Shown here piece by piece: positions 35,017 through 46,400 of a stretch of DNA of 64,000 bases. Made by a program: the position numbers and the translations under genes. A model generated the notes under the pieces. It was not told the origin of the DNA and searched no databases. It saw nothing but the letters and a program-made list of their open reading frames with translations. The DNA lies in NCBI GenBank assembly GCA_001600095.1, contig BCIX01000003.1:310001-374000 (forward strand). Direction: 5' to 3'. Position 1 is the stretch's first letter; the number at the start of each line of letters is the position of its first letter. Source of the stretch: Bullera alba (taxonomy: Eukaryota > Basidiomycota > Tremellomycetes > Tremellales > Bulleraceae).

Positions 35017-35407
35017 TTGTGATTGAGTACTGCTGGGTTTGATCCGAAAAAAAAGGACGCTGTGACTACTGGGCTGTTCGGAGCTCGTAGACGAGGATGA
35101 AAACGAGTAGAGTACGCGTTGAGGATGTCTGCAAACCTGACAGCGGTTGGGTTGCACATGATGCGTCCTTTGTTTGGCGCAAGATTGCGCATTACGTCAT
35201 TACGTCATAGCATCACAGCGCACTCCCCACGTGGCCATGGGTCAGTGTGGCAGAGGGGAGGTCACAGGTGCCTTTGCTGCTCTTTCAGCGTTGATTCAAC
35301 ATGATCCACAACTTAGACACGAGTAGACCATCATGCAAAGGGGTGGTATCGGATGAGCATTTCAGTCTGATGACCTTGAATCATTCCAGCATTCTTGACC
35401 TGCCAGC
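35017..35407. other. Divergent intergenic region with tandem CRE-like sites
   Basis: 391 bp between two membrane-protein genes; contains the paired TTACGTCA at 35192-35207 and an A8 tract near 35047. Confidence 0.5.
35192..35207. promoter_or_regulatory. Two abutting CRE/ATF-type bZIP sites
   Basis: TTACGTCA occurs twice with no spacer, about 176 bp upstream of the minus gene start and about 200 bp upstream of the plus gene start. TKACGTCA is the classic ATF/CREB half-site pair. Confidence 0.5.
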
Positions 35408-36995
35408 ATGTTGCTGTCAGTTGGCTGGTGCAGCTTGATCCTCTCGACAGCTTTCGCCACCCTTCACCCTTCCATCACCCCTCTTCCAACGTTATCTCGT
35501 CAGTCACTTCCGCAGAGACATCCTCGACTGGATCTATACCGCCGGCAGAACACTCAGGATGTCTCCACTCGAACGATTACTCCTTCAGCGACAGAGGTCA
35601 GCGCAGTGGCGACTTCGGAGACAACGCCCACCGCCTCTCATATTCCGATAGCAACGACGCCTGTACCTCTGGCGGCGACGATGGGGTTGATCATGCCAAA
35701 TCCTTGGCAGAAGGTGTACACGGGTAGGCTGATGCTCCTGCATAGCGACCTGAAGCTGAGTTGACACTCGTGGCAACGCAGGTGTGAACTATACCTTCGG
35801 CTTTGTGGACGCCGTGCCAAGGCCAGCGCCCATAATTGGAGGATGGTTGAGGCATGTACAGCCTCTGCTTATATTCCCCAATTACGCAGTAAGCACAACT
35901 TCCACCGTACTCTCGTCGCGAGACTTATTAATGTCATCTTTAGGTCGATATCTTTCCCTCTTCAGGCCAAGATGATCCCAGCCAGGAAGGAGCGGTTCCG
36001 CCCGGAAGTGACAGTCTGTGCGGGTGAGCCACTGAGCGATGAGGACACGAGGACAGCGGGGAGGCATTGTGCTAAACTCCACTGTGTCAGCGCTACAGCA
36101 GAGGACTTCTCCATCTCCTACCCATTCGTGTTTGAGAAACCGGGTTATTACATGTTTGCCATCAACCAAACCTGGCTCCAGCCGACCGTTGTGAGTAGCT
36201 CGTCCAACATTGCCCAGGTCTATACTGAATCAAGCAGGATCCCATCGAGAGGATATGTAAAGCACCATTACTGAGCCAGAGATCATTCTTCGCATGGCAA
36301 GTCCTTTCCGTAGCGCCAGCTCCGACTATTACGCCTGGCCCCGCCGATCCTACAGCCGCATATACCGTCTTTGCGGCCGTATCCACAGATACACCATCCA
36401 GTCTCCCTCAAGATCTATCCCCAGCGTCGAGCGGTCAAAAGCTGGCCGTGGGATTCGGCGTGACGGGGGCGGTGATTGCATTGGCGTGTATTGGCGGCAT
36501 AGTCTGGTGGGTCAGGAAAAAGCATAAGATGGAAGCCGAGGTAGGTAGGCTGGAACTGCAAGAGGGGCGAGTGCTGATCAGTCTATTCAGACTCTTGCAT
36601 TCTCACGGCTTTCGGAGACCGACAAAGCGGCGTTCTTGGCAGAAAATCCGAACCACTTCTTGAACCCAAACCGACCGTCGGCACGGTATAGGGAAACCTC
36701 GCAGCCACCAGGTCCACCGGGCTCTGCCGCATATGCCCAGTGGTATTGGGACCAAATGCGGAATAGGCAGCAATCGAGTTGGAGATGGGGAAGTCGATAT
36801 CCGCAAGCGTCGAGACCGACCAAATGGCAGTCGCAAGGTTGGTACCATCGCCCTCAACAGATGGGCATGGGGCAACCATATATGGATCACATGCGTCAGC
36901 CTATTCCGACCCAGCCTGTCTTCCCAGTGCCAGTCAATGGGGTTCAGCAGGTGTATCCGGTGTATCAGCCGCAGCAGGTATACAACGTGCATTGA
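35408..36995 (+). CDS. Type I single-pass membrane protein with secretion signal
   Basis: Residues 1-~20 (MLLSVGWCSLILSTAFATL) form a signal peptide. A Thr/Ser-rich extracellular part follows, with a conserved-looking core: TGVNYTFGFVDA, LCGATAEDFSISYPF and EKPGYYMFAINQTWLQP (an N-glycosylation NQT). The membrane span is LAVGFGVTGAVIALACIGGI followed by WWVRKKHKM, a stop-transfer. The cytosolic tail is Pro/Gln/Tyr-rich and ends QQVYPVYQPQQVYNVH. Six exons, each intron in phase. This is the layout of fungal cell-surface sensors or adhesins of the Mid2/Skg6 kind, but I do not recognise the extracellular domain. It converges on VPS51. Confidence 0.78.
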
Positions 36996-37167
36996 GATGT
37001 GGCGCTCGGACAGCGAACGGCATTTGATACTTGGGGTATAGCTAGCACACACATTATTATCAGCTTCGCTCATATGTACAACAGCGCAAACTCACCAGTG
37101 CAGGGTATCATGAACGGCCTGTTGTCGGTGCGCCGAGTGGATTCAATTGAGAGCTGTCAGATCGGTG

Positions 37168-38076
37168 TCACGTCTCCATGGCCTGCCTGTACTCGGCGAG
37201 GGCGTGCCGAGCAGATTCATCTTCGGCCGCAGCGGTCTGGAGCTCATCCCGTATGCGGTCAAAGCGAAGCTTGATCCCGTCATGGTCTGCCAATGGTCAG
37301 TTCGTGGTAGATTGCGATCCACTCTGCACGACTTACCATCTGCTAGGATCATCAAAGACAACCTTCCGACCTCTCTATTCCATCTCTCCGCCAGCTGCTC
37401 CTTCTCGTCGAGTTCAGGCAATGCCGTGTCGTCTGCCAGTCGAGATATCTCGGAGAAGGATTGCTGTAAGTTTGACATGATTCCAAGGAGTTGAGGCGTT
37501 CTGGAGTTTAGATGCGAAATGGTATCTCCCGCTTCAAACAACTACGAGATTCAGCAAAACTCGAACTGCAGTCCGAAACCTATCATCTACCTGATGATGG
37601 TGATTATACACCAGATCGTGCCGGGACCCTTGTAGGCGTTTGATATCTGAATCAAGCCATCAGCCATCTGGTATATGGTCAATGCGCCGGTAAACTGACC
37701 CGCTGAGAGCTTGGTGACTGTCTGCATCAATTCGCTGAGATTCGCCGTAGCCACCAGGTTCTGGTAATATGCCTTGGCATCGAATGCAGGTGAATCTGGG
37801 CATCCAATCAGTCAACCGTACTCGTATTGTGACTCGGAGATACACACCGAGATCCCTGGGATCGCCCGCTCGCTTCGCTGGCGATGCGTCGCCTTGCCCA
37901 TTGTCCCCCTTGAGACCGTAGAATTGCCTCAGCTCCGCTCGTCTCGCTTTCCGCTGCTGCGCGCTGGTCTCGGCATTGAGATTGCTGGGCCTCCTATCTC
38001 CCTGTGCGGCCGGATCGGTCGACGACGATGCGTGACTCAGGGTCGAGGTCATCCCAGGCCTCTGCTGACCGGACAT
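37168..38076 (-). CDS. VPS51: GARP/EARP tethering subunit Vps51-like
   Basis: About 220 aa. RKARRAELRQFYGL, DSPAFDAKAYYQNLVATANL and SELMQTVTKLSAD match the Vps51/Vps67 signature (D-S-x-x-F-D-x-x-x-Y-x-x-x-L, then L). The conserved 'DI-K-x-L-x-x-x-x-x-x-L-V-Y-x-x-x-x-x-L-x-x-A-x-x-T-I' block is DIKRLQGSRHDLVYNHHHQ followed by LFEAGDTI. The remainder is coiled coil (LQQSFSEISRLAD, LAERWNREVGRL). Four exons. GARP tethers endosome-derived vesicles at the trans-Golgi; the short length is like yeast Vps51 (164 aa) rather than the long animal form. Confidence 0.85.
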
Positions 38077-38424
38077 CGAGTCGTTGAGAAGCGCAGTAGG
38101 GCGGACAAACTTGTGATACTACAGATCCTTGGCTGTAATAAAGACAGCTTCGTGTGACCCAGCACGCTGCACGTCACGAAGTCATACATCTGAAACGTCC
38201 AGCCTAATACACCCATTTGAAACCAACCGAAAGAGCCTGATATATTTTCGCCACCCGGTTATCTCTAAGTCCCGGCTGGTCGACGTCTCGTGACGTCCGG
38301 CCACCGGTGTATGGGATGATCGAAGCAGTGTTGATGGCAGGCGACGAATCGTGTTCAGCGCATTAGTACACTCGAGCCTGCTCGACTCCTAGAAGACCAG
38401 ACAAAGACAGGCTACATCGCAGAC
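38077..38424. other. Divergent intergenic region VPS51 / RING gene
   Basis: 348 bp; presumed promoters, nothing else recognised. Confidence 0.5.
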
Positions 38425-39241
38425 ATGCTCGACTCGATACAGGAGAGCGGCTCGCTGAACGCACTCGGACGAGAGCTGGACGAAGCGCGATCACGACGCG
38501 GTCAAGGCTCTCGTCAGTCACACGACAACGCGCTGGAAGCCAGCCCGACTCTGTCCGAGCTATCCCTATCCGAGGGATCCAGCAAGGAATCCACTACGGA
38601 CGTAGAGGGACCGTTCCCACTGTGTCTCTTGTGCTATGCCAGACCGCCCACAGCCGTTCTCCTGCCGTGTGAGTACCAAGCCGAGGTGCTGGCATCGAAC
38701 CATAGGAGGGAAACAGAAGGATGCCATCAATGGGAGGGACACATGCTGATGTTTGTATCCTGCAGGCTGTCACCTCAACCTGTGTCATATCTGCGTGCCG
38801 ATGTTTATTGAGAAGCAACAGCGCAGACTGCCAATCGCGCCAGACATAACGGATCAGCCGCGTCCCGAAGCCATACACATTACACATGGAGACCCGGCAC
38901 CGGAAAGGACCGCCAGCATATCCCCCTCGAGACCCTCTTGGAACCAGGTGCTCGCTCGAGCGACGGCAAATCATCCAAAGTCCCGGAGACTCAGTACAGG
39001 CGGATACATGCCCCCCGAGCTCGATTCGGTTGGTGCTGAAGTCTCGCCATGCGCGTTGCTCCCCAGCTCTCTACCAACGCAGTCCTTGAGCACGATGAAG
39101 GGCTCAAATGCTGGTTGGAGGAACGAACAAGGCTCCGATGGGAGAATCGCGTTGGGCGTGACACAACCACCAACTCAAGCCGCAGCGTGTTTGCTTTGTC
39201 GGAGTAGCGTACAAGGGTGGCTCCGGGTTTACACGGGGTAG
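38425..39241 (+). CDS. RING-finger protein with the last Cys pair displaced
   Basis: Two exons (intron 38669-38763). The first exon has an acidic, Ser-rich N-terminus and then CLLCYARPPTAVLLP. Exon 2 begins CCHLNLCHICV. Together these supply C-x2-C-x11-C-x-H-x3-C-x2-C, as in MUL1/XIAP-type RINGs. The final C-x2-C (ACLLCRSSVQGWLRVYTG) sits at the extreme C-terminus, about 130 residues later, across a low-complexity Ser/Pro/Arg insert. 'C-x-x-C-R-x-x-V-x-G' is a typical RING end. It is therefore likely a RING-type ubiquitin ligase with an internal loop insertion. The sequence between contains no other Cys pair that could replace it. No known name. Confidence 0.7.
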
Positions 39242-39700
39242 ATTCTGCCTTCGAGGAAATCGTGTGGGCACAGAGGCGAATGGAACGAGCACCATGAGGA
39301 AGAAGTGAAGCGCAGAAGTCTTTGCCCATTCGCCACGTCATCCTGTCACAGAGCATGTTTGATTGTTGTAAGATCTACGACGTTGTGCAGTATCCGTGTG
39401 TCATGTATTCGTAGACCCTCATGTTGATCGTGCAGCGAGGGACCCAGGTCCTTCCGTATCGCGCAGTGCGACGCCCCAAAACACTACACCCGCTCGTTCA
39501 CCATCCGTCTCGTCAATTCATGAGCATATGCATATGCTAGAGCGAGCAGTCCAGAACAGTCTAAACAAGAGATATATGACAGGATACAGCTCAGATCTAC
39601 CGCTACTCGTAACACAAAGCTCTGCGCGCAACAGAGAACAGTGTCCGCATTTTTTTCTTCAGGACTCGACATCCCTCTCTCCTTCATCCGACAGACATCT
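39242..39700. other. Convergent intergenic region
   Basis: 459 bp of 3'-UTR sequence between the RING gene and eIF4E. It contains a perfect 16-bp palindrome at 39523-39538 and no further gene. Confidence 0.5.
39523..39538. repeat. 16-bp perfect palindrome
   Basis: agcatatgcatatgct reads the same on both strands. It lies in the shared 3' region and may be incidental. Confidence 0.5.
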
Positions 39701-40873
39701 CTAGACGAACAGCTTCTTCTTGTTCGCCTTCTTCTCACTGTCGACATGCGACTCGAACGTGACTTCTGTCTGGAATCCTCCAGAGACCAGCTTCTGAGAC
39801 TCCTCATAACCCAGCACTGAGACCTTGAAATGTCGGCCAATGGTCATCATCCGCTTCATGAGCGGGTCCTCTTCGGTGAGAGTCGTCTCCGGTGCGTCCT
39901 TGGTCCAGATTGCGATTCGGTAGCTACACACAGGGTCAGCAACATGACTTTTGTGCTCCAGTACACCGGACTCACAATCCCGGTCTAGCAGAGACGATCA
40001 CACCCGTGACGAGGTCGGACTCCTGTGGCGCGGTCGACTCCTTTCCGTCAACAGGTAGAGGCGTCTCAAAAGTCTCTCCGATCGCCGCTAGCATCTGAAT
40101 ATCCGTTCAGCATAGTGGAGTCAAGCACGATTCGGTCTCACTCACGGTATACAGCCACATCTTGTCAATGACAGTTTTGGTTTTGTCTCGGGGCACCTGG
40201 ATAGCCCATTTACCTCCATTCTTGTTCGCAGGATCCTCCCATGCAGGCATGATTCCGTCCTACGCGCTCTGTCAGCTGATCACAAAGATAGGTTATGTAG
40301 CTAACATACCTTGAACAGGTAGTAATTGGCCTTTCCGGGCAGCAAACTAGGTGGAACGATGTTGTTGTAAAGTCCCCAGAACTCCTCGACAGAGTCAAAC
40401 GAGACAACTTTTCTAATATCGTCCATCCATCCGCCTACACAAGGTATGTTCAGCTGATTTGCAATATGCTTTCTAAGGGCAGATGCTCACCATGTGCGAT
40501 CTGTGGAGTGGCTGGCGTCGACGAGGGGGTTTTGGGTAGTAGTTTAGATTGAGGAGAATCGAAGTATAGAGTCCAGTTGGCATACAATGGGTGCTGATCA
40601 CGATATAAGCAGAGTCTCTCGACTTCCAGGTCGAAGGAGACCTACCTTGACATTGAACTTGTCCGCGTCGTCAAACACCGTCTTCACCTTGCCATCATCC
40701 TCTTCATCCTCTTTGATCTCTCCATCCTCCAGGTCCTCCCCGTTCTGTTCATCTCCATTGACAGACTTTGCGCCGTCCTCTTTGGGTGACGATATCGAGG
40801 TGGCAGCTAGGGCCTCGGACAACGTCTTGTCATTTGCTTTCGCAGCAGCCGGCGAGAGTGCTGATGTCGCCAT
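39701..40873 (-). CDS. eIF4E: Cap-binding translation initiation factor eIF4E
   Basis: Start ATG at 40873. The N-terminus is Ala/Glu/Asp-rich and disordered. The fold starts at HPLYANWTLYFDSP, then VVSFDSVEEFWGLYNNI, SLLPGKANYYLFKDGI, MPAWEDPANKNGGKWAIQVP, RIAIWTKDA and LMKRMMTIGRHFK. The cap-stacking tryptophans are in NWTLYF-downstream EFWGL and PAWED; WED-then-N-GG-KW is the standard eIF4E core, and VDG-like ESV follows. Five or six exons. It binds the mRNA m7G cap and recruits eIF4G in the cytosol. The 3' tail (VDSEKKANKKKLFV) is basic. Confidence 0.95.
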
Positions 40874-41371
40874 GATGAGATTGTTGGCCTTATCGAAGGC
40901 CGTTGCAGACAAGTGGGGCTAACAAGGCCAGCCAGAAGTGATGGATGCTGGTCTTGCCGGTGTCGACGATACACGAATTAAGGTTTTTGAGATGGCCGCA
41001 AAGATTCGTTGCCGCCAGATGGTCGCAATGGTGTGTTCGCTACGACAAAATACAGTCCTTGCAATAGCGATGTGTATGCCCCGGATGTCGTGTGCGGGCG
41101 ATGCGATGGATGCTTGTGAGATGAGAGTACGAGTCAAAGGAGGGATGACCATCGTCTCCGTTGTCCTCGTCGACCGGTTCAACCTGCTGGCCCGCCAGTG
41201 AACCAGTCGAATGCGAAATAAAATTTGATCCCGTCTCGATCCCAAAAATGAAAGTGGCACTAGCTCGAATCCTTTCACCTGTCTACCCCTTGCCGTACAT
41301 TGCCTCGAGGGTGGAGATGTGATCACTGCAAGCTAACACAATCACACTAATTATCATGATGCATCACAACG
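40874..41371. other. Divergent intergenic region
   Basis: 498 bp between eIF4E and the four-TM protein gene; no RNA gene or exon is supported. Confidence 0.5.
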
Positions 41372-42155
41372 ATGAGCAGCAAGAAACACTACAAGTCTAG
41401 TAGCTGGAGCACTTGCCACTCCAGCTTTTGCTGCTGGCAGGGGACATTTCTCGTCTTCGCCCTACTCATCCTGTTCCTCTCCATCGTCGCGCTGGAGGTA
41501 TGCGCGATCTTCCTGCCCGTCTTTCTGTTAGACATCGGAAACATCAGCTATAAGATTAGCACCTTGGGTTACGAGAGTAATGCGGGTCAACAGTCGTGAG
41601 TGGAATCAGCCTTGATCGTCAAGAAGATGCCCGGCTGACAAGCCAGTCCCACTGTTCCGGCTTGGGCTGCTCCGCTATCATGGCCAGACTCGGCACAGGA
41701 CATCTCGATGTGGCTCCTGGCGCACTTCATCACCGCCATCCTCTTGTCCGTGTTCCTCCTCGCGATGGCGTTGGGCTGGGTCGCCAGAGCTGTTGGATGG
41801 ATCCGCTCAGACCGAGATTACAGGTGGGGTACAGTCCTTCCGGCGTTTTTGCTAGCAGGATTGGTGATAGCCTTGTCGGCCTGCGATGCTGCGTTGTGGG
41901 CCAAGATCAAGCGAGACGCCAACTTCCGACCCACCGTTCTCGGGTACTTGTGAGTCGAGCTCGCCATTGTCGAAGCTAATCACTTATAGCCTGATTATCG
42001 GTGGCATCATTCTCGGCCTGCTTTGGATTTGGGCGCTCGCCAGTGCGTGGCGGGCTTACCCCGTCCGTTATGTCAGCAGCAGAGGGGATCGGTACGAGAA
42101 GTACGGCAGTGGTCGACCAGTGAGAAGCAGTCGGTCAAGGAGTCGACGTCGATAA
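41372..42155 (+). CDS. Small four-span membrane protein (SUR7/PalI-like topology)
   Basis: Three exons. TM1 is TFLVFALLILFLSIVALEVC. The loop has DIGNISYKISTLGYES. TM2 is WLLAHFITAILLSVFLLAMA, TM3 is VLPAFLLAGLVIALSACDAA and TM4 is FLIIGGIILGLLWIWALAS. The tail is Arg/Ser-rich and ends RSSRSRSRRR. The four-span plan with a long first loop resembles SUR7/PalI proteins of eisosomes and pH sensing, but the diagnostic Cys and GLxxxC residues are not evident, so I do not assign it. The N-terminus has two HSSFCCW Cys that might be lipidated. Confidence 0.72.
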
Positions 42156-42379
42156 GCCAGTCATCTGAATGCAGGGATCAGCATGGGCCATATGATTCGT
42201 AAACACTGCCGCCAACCCCGCACAGGTGAATTTCCGATCGCATGGCTGTAGGCAGCGTGATGCATCACGCCAGGCTGGAACCGAAAACGGGACAGTATTC
42301 AGCGAGTATCATCTGAGGATCGGGAATGCCGTGCCAGTCGCATGGCGAGACTACACCTCTTGTATCATGTATCACTCGT

Positions 42380-43265
42380 CTAATTGTCTTCTGACGTGTC
42401 GAATTTGTGTTTGCCCATCTTCTCATACTCGGTCACTCCGCGGCCAGAGCCAGTCACACCGACTATATGTTTATCAGCCCTTCGTCCCCACGATAAACCG
42501 TGTACTCACCACGGCCGAAAGGGTTGTCCGGCGTTCTGAACACCGACTTTCCCTCCAGTCTAGATCGAGAAGTCAGCCAGAAAGCCCGAAAGCCGGATAG
42601 CATTCCTTGCTCGTGACGTACCCCGAGATGTGGATGCCCTTCTTCTGAGCCTTTTTGCCAAACTTGTCCCAGGCCGATTTCTTGTCCTTCACTTCGTCAG
42701 CCCTAGCTTTCTGGGTCTCCATCCACTTCTCTCCCTTCTTTTTCTTCTTCTCCTTTTCCTTTTCTGACAGCTCCTCTGCGCCTCGTTTCTGCGGTTGCGG
42801 GATGGGAGCGTTAGGATCGTGAGGCTTTAAAGATGAGAGGGGGACGTTTGTCGACGACGAATAGCCTTTGAATGTGATTGTATATAGAGGGGAGTCTTGT
42901 GATCCAGTCACAGCGTTGATCTTTGCGGGGTAACTGAAAATCGATTGATCAGCACTCCGATCATAAAAGCTGTACTATGTTCGAACTCACAACTTGCCAT
43001 CCTTGTACTTCGCCATACAGTCCATACCTGCCTTGTAAGGCCCTACATCCTGCCAATTTGTCTCTTTGGCTTTAGCCTTGCCCTTTGCATTCTCACTCGG
43101 TGCGGATTTCGACGGGGCGGCTACTGGCTGACTGCCTTGTATCAGGTCGATCAACTCTACCAGCTCGACTTTCAACTTGAGGAATTCATCGTTCGTTGGG
43201 TCCGCCTCGAGAGAGAGATTGACCAGTGCCAGCTGGTCTCGAGCTGTCTGCAGTTCTGCGCTCAT
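42380..43265 (-). CDS. SPF30: Tudor-domain splicing factor SPF30 (SMNDC1-like)
   Basis: N-terminal helix: SAELQTARDQLALVNLSLEA and LKLKVELVELIDLIQ, as in SPF30. The Tudor domain starts WQDVGPYKAGMDCMAKYKDG, KLYPAKINAV and TITFKGYSSSTNVPLSSLKP (the SMN-type Tudor with Y-x-A-x-I). A Lys/Glu coiled stretch follows, then KKSAWDKFGKKAQKKGI. The last exons give SVFRTPDNPFGRVGVTGSG, which parallels human 'MFATPEGVNGKVGVGTCG'. SPF30 helps assemble the tri-snRNP in the nucleus; Tudor binds dimethyl-arginine on Sm proteins. Five exons. Start ATG is 43265. Confidence 0.92.
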
Positions 43266-43490
43266 GGTGGGCTTGGTGGATGGATTGTTGAAGCAGTTAG
43301 ATGCGCAGAAGACAAGCGGAAGATCAAGGTGTTGATGGAGCGGAAGCAAAAGTCGCCACCATACCACCACCAGCTTGCCATTCACTCACCCAGCATCGAC
43401 CCCCTCACTCGTAGATGCATCGTTATGCCAAGCTGCGTTAATCGTTCTACTCGTACTCTTCGTTATATATATCATCAACCAAATTGCCAT

Positions 43491-46400
43491 TCAGGCGTCC
43501 CGAGCTGAGACGGGTTCACGACTCTCTTTCAACTTGTCCAACAGAGCCTGAAGCCGATCCTCCACTGACCTGCCCGGAGGTCCGCTGTCCGAGCTATTGA
43601 AGCTCGCCGCTGAGGGACTCACACCCATTCCCGAGCCTATACTCAGCGAGTTCTGACTATGCTTGAACACGCGTCGATGTGGGCTCATGTCGTGTGACCT
43701 GGCGTAATTGTGTTTTGGGGCGTAGATGGGTGGAGGAGGTCCCTTTCTCGGCGATGGGGCATCTTCAAATTGTCCAGATATAGCGGGCGGGTTGGGACTG
43801 AATTGTCTCGTCCCACCAAGAATATCTATACGGCCTTTGGAAGCGTCTTGATCTCTTGACAAATGGTCGATCAGATCGGCCACATCGGCAGAAGACGTGA
43901 AGTAGACCTGTAAAAGTCAGCGATGGACTGGTCACTGTATCCCGCATAACTCACATTCGTAGGTGGGCGGACTTGGGAAGCATTCCTATCCCTGTGCCGG
44001 AAATTGAGGCCCTCCACAGTAGGACGTGGCCGCGTACCGGAAAAGGTATCGGTGGGGCCGACCCCAGCCGAGTCGACCGACTGCGACCGGGAATGGGGTT
44101 GTGGGTAGGCGAAATCGCCTTCTCCATCACTCTCCTCATCCGCCTCGTTCTGCCGCAATGCGTCCACCAATGACCAGACCATTTGTCCATCGGCGTACTC
44201 GCTATCGAGAAGTCAGCAGCTTTCTGCTTCGTATGGGCGAGCACTCACGTGATCTCGACGGCTTGAGCCGATCGCCGTATCTCCGAGCCCGACTGAGCAT
44301 GGCCTTTCCTAGGACTGCTGAGGAGCTCCTGGACCGCATCCTGCGACTCGTCACCGTAGAGATCGTACAGCGATCCGTCGGTCGAGCTCGGTCTCAGTGA
44401 CGCAGAGTCGCTCTTGATCGATCCGGGGGTTTCGAGAGCAGATTGCGGGTTCAAAAAGCCCAATCCCGCATTCTCCGTCTTGCTTGATGATGCGGCGCTG
44501 GGCTTTCGCGATTGCGACGATGGGGATTCCGACACCAACGCTTGGTCCTCACGCGTAAAGTTGACTGGCTTACGCTTGATAGAGTTCTTCCTTTGGCCAT
44601 ACTGATCTCGAGAGGAGGAAGGCGATGCTGGTCCATTCATGACGGTTGACTCAGGACCCGCAGCCTCGGTCGGAACAAGAAGAGTCCGACGAACGATCTG
44701 CGCTCGGGTTGGCAGCGGTTCACTCAACAGAGGAGGGGTTTCTGCCGCTGGTTTGGCCTTTTTGCTTCGTGATAATGCGCGGAACAGATTCTTTGATGGT
44801 TTGTCGGATATCAGGGGCGAAGGCGCTGCCACAGGGGATTTCAATCGCGTGTCTTGAGCTGCTACGGGTGATTTTGTCGGCGCGAGGTCGCCATTGGCGG
44901 GGTTCCCAGCCGCAGGTCCCTCCGGTCTTCTCGGTACCATGCCCTTTGCAATCAGCATTTCGTTTAATTCGTCGTCGCTGAGTCCCACTGCACGTCCTGC
45001 TTCGACAAACTTTGCCACGGCGGAATCACTCGACGATGATGGTGTGTGCAAGTTGCGAGGGGCGATTGCGTCTCGAGTACGTGAAGGCAGCGAACCCTGG
45101 TTCGTTGGGAAGCGGAACGCGTTGAGATTAGGCGAGACCGTCGAGCCAGAGGGCACCGGCGGTGTTTGCTTCAACGCAATAGCGTCTTCGAGTCTGTCCG
45201 CTGTGAGAGGAGGGGAGGCTAAGGCCGCGGTGCCGGACACAGACTGCTTTTTGAACCCTAACTTCCTCCACCTCATGCTCATCTTGCTGCTGGAGCCACT
45301 GGCTCTTTCAAGCGCTTTCGTTGTTGGCGATATGCCCGGCGGCGTCACCAGAGCGGTTCCAGAGAGTTTCGTAGACGAGGAGACCAGAGTCGGACTTGAG
45401 ATGACCATTGCAGCCCCTTTCTTCGTGTTTTTGCGTTCCAGACGGGGTTGAGCGGCAGAGGGCGTGCGATTCAAGGCAGCCGTTGCTGCCGCAACTCGAG
45501 CTTCAAAGTCTCTCCGTTTCTCATCTTCCTCAGCGCTTGGCTCGGGTCTTGGCTTCGTCACGGCTGTCGGTGTTATCACTTCCGATTCTCCGGGTGGAGT
45601 TTCTGCTGGTACAGGAGGTGGTGCAGGAGCAGTGCGCTTGGGGACGTCAAAGGCAGGGTGCCGGACTAGAGGCGTGCTATCGTGGACGAGATCAGAGGGC
45701 GTCACTGGCGAGGCCGGAGATTCAGGTAGTGGCAGATCCGGGGGCATGTGGTTGGGATCTTGACCGGGATGCTGTTCCTTCTACGGACAGTCAGCATGCG
45801 ATTCCGGGTTTTGTACTCACCTGTGCTACGGGCATGTCCTCCACTCCACGCAGGGCCACACGCTCAGTTTGCGCCTTCTTCACCAATTTGTTCTGGATGT
45901 CCATCAGATCGGCCTTATCCAGCCAGTCTACCGAAGGGGCAGGCTGGGCGCAATTCGGCTTGTAGCTCTTTGATCTCGGACTCCAGACGTCATCGTCACT
46001 GTCTTGGAAATCCGAGTTGACAGTCTCAGAAGACCTGTTGGCGGATGGAAAAGAGGAAATGTGCGCCATCTCGGACAGATCGGACGAGCTGATGGTGCCT
46101 TCTTGAGAGACGGCCCGACTGGAGGTCCCTAGTCCTATCTGATGAACATCCAAGGGATCTGCTGGTGCTTGCAGGTTCTGCGTAACATGCCTCCGACTCG
46201 CAACTCTTTGCACCCGCGGCTGTGTCTCAGCCGACCGCTCATCCTCATCCTCATCTTCCTCGCCGATCCCTCCAGACAGCGACGGACGGGCTCCCGCCAG
46301 TCTCATGGATCCAGTTGCACTTGCAGGGGATGCCCTGAAACCTGAGGACGGATCAGGTGATCTAGAGGCCGATGTTGCCGACCTTTGTAGATTGGCGCCA

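Noticed and set aside
44894..45451. 185-codon open frames antisense to the large disordered protein
   Set aside because: They are shadows of a Ser/Pro-rich coding exon with high GC third positions.
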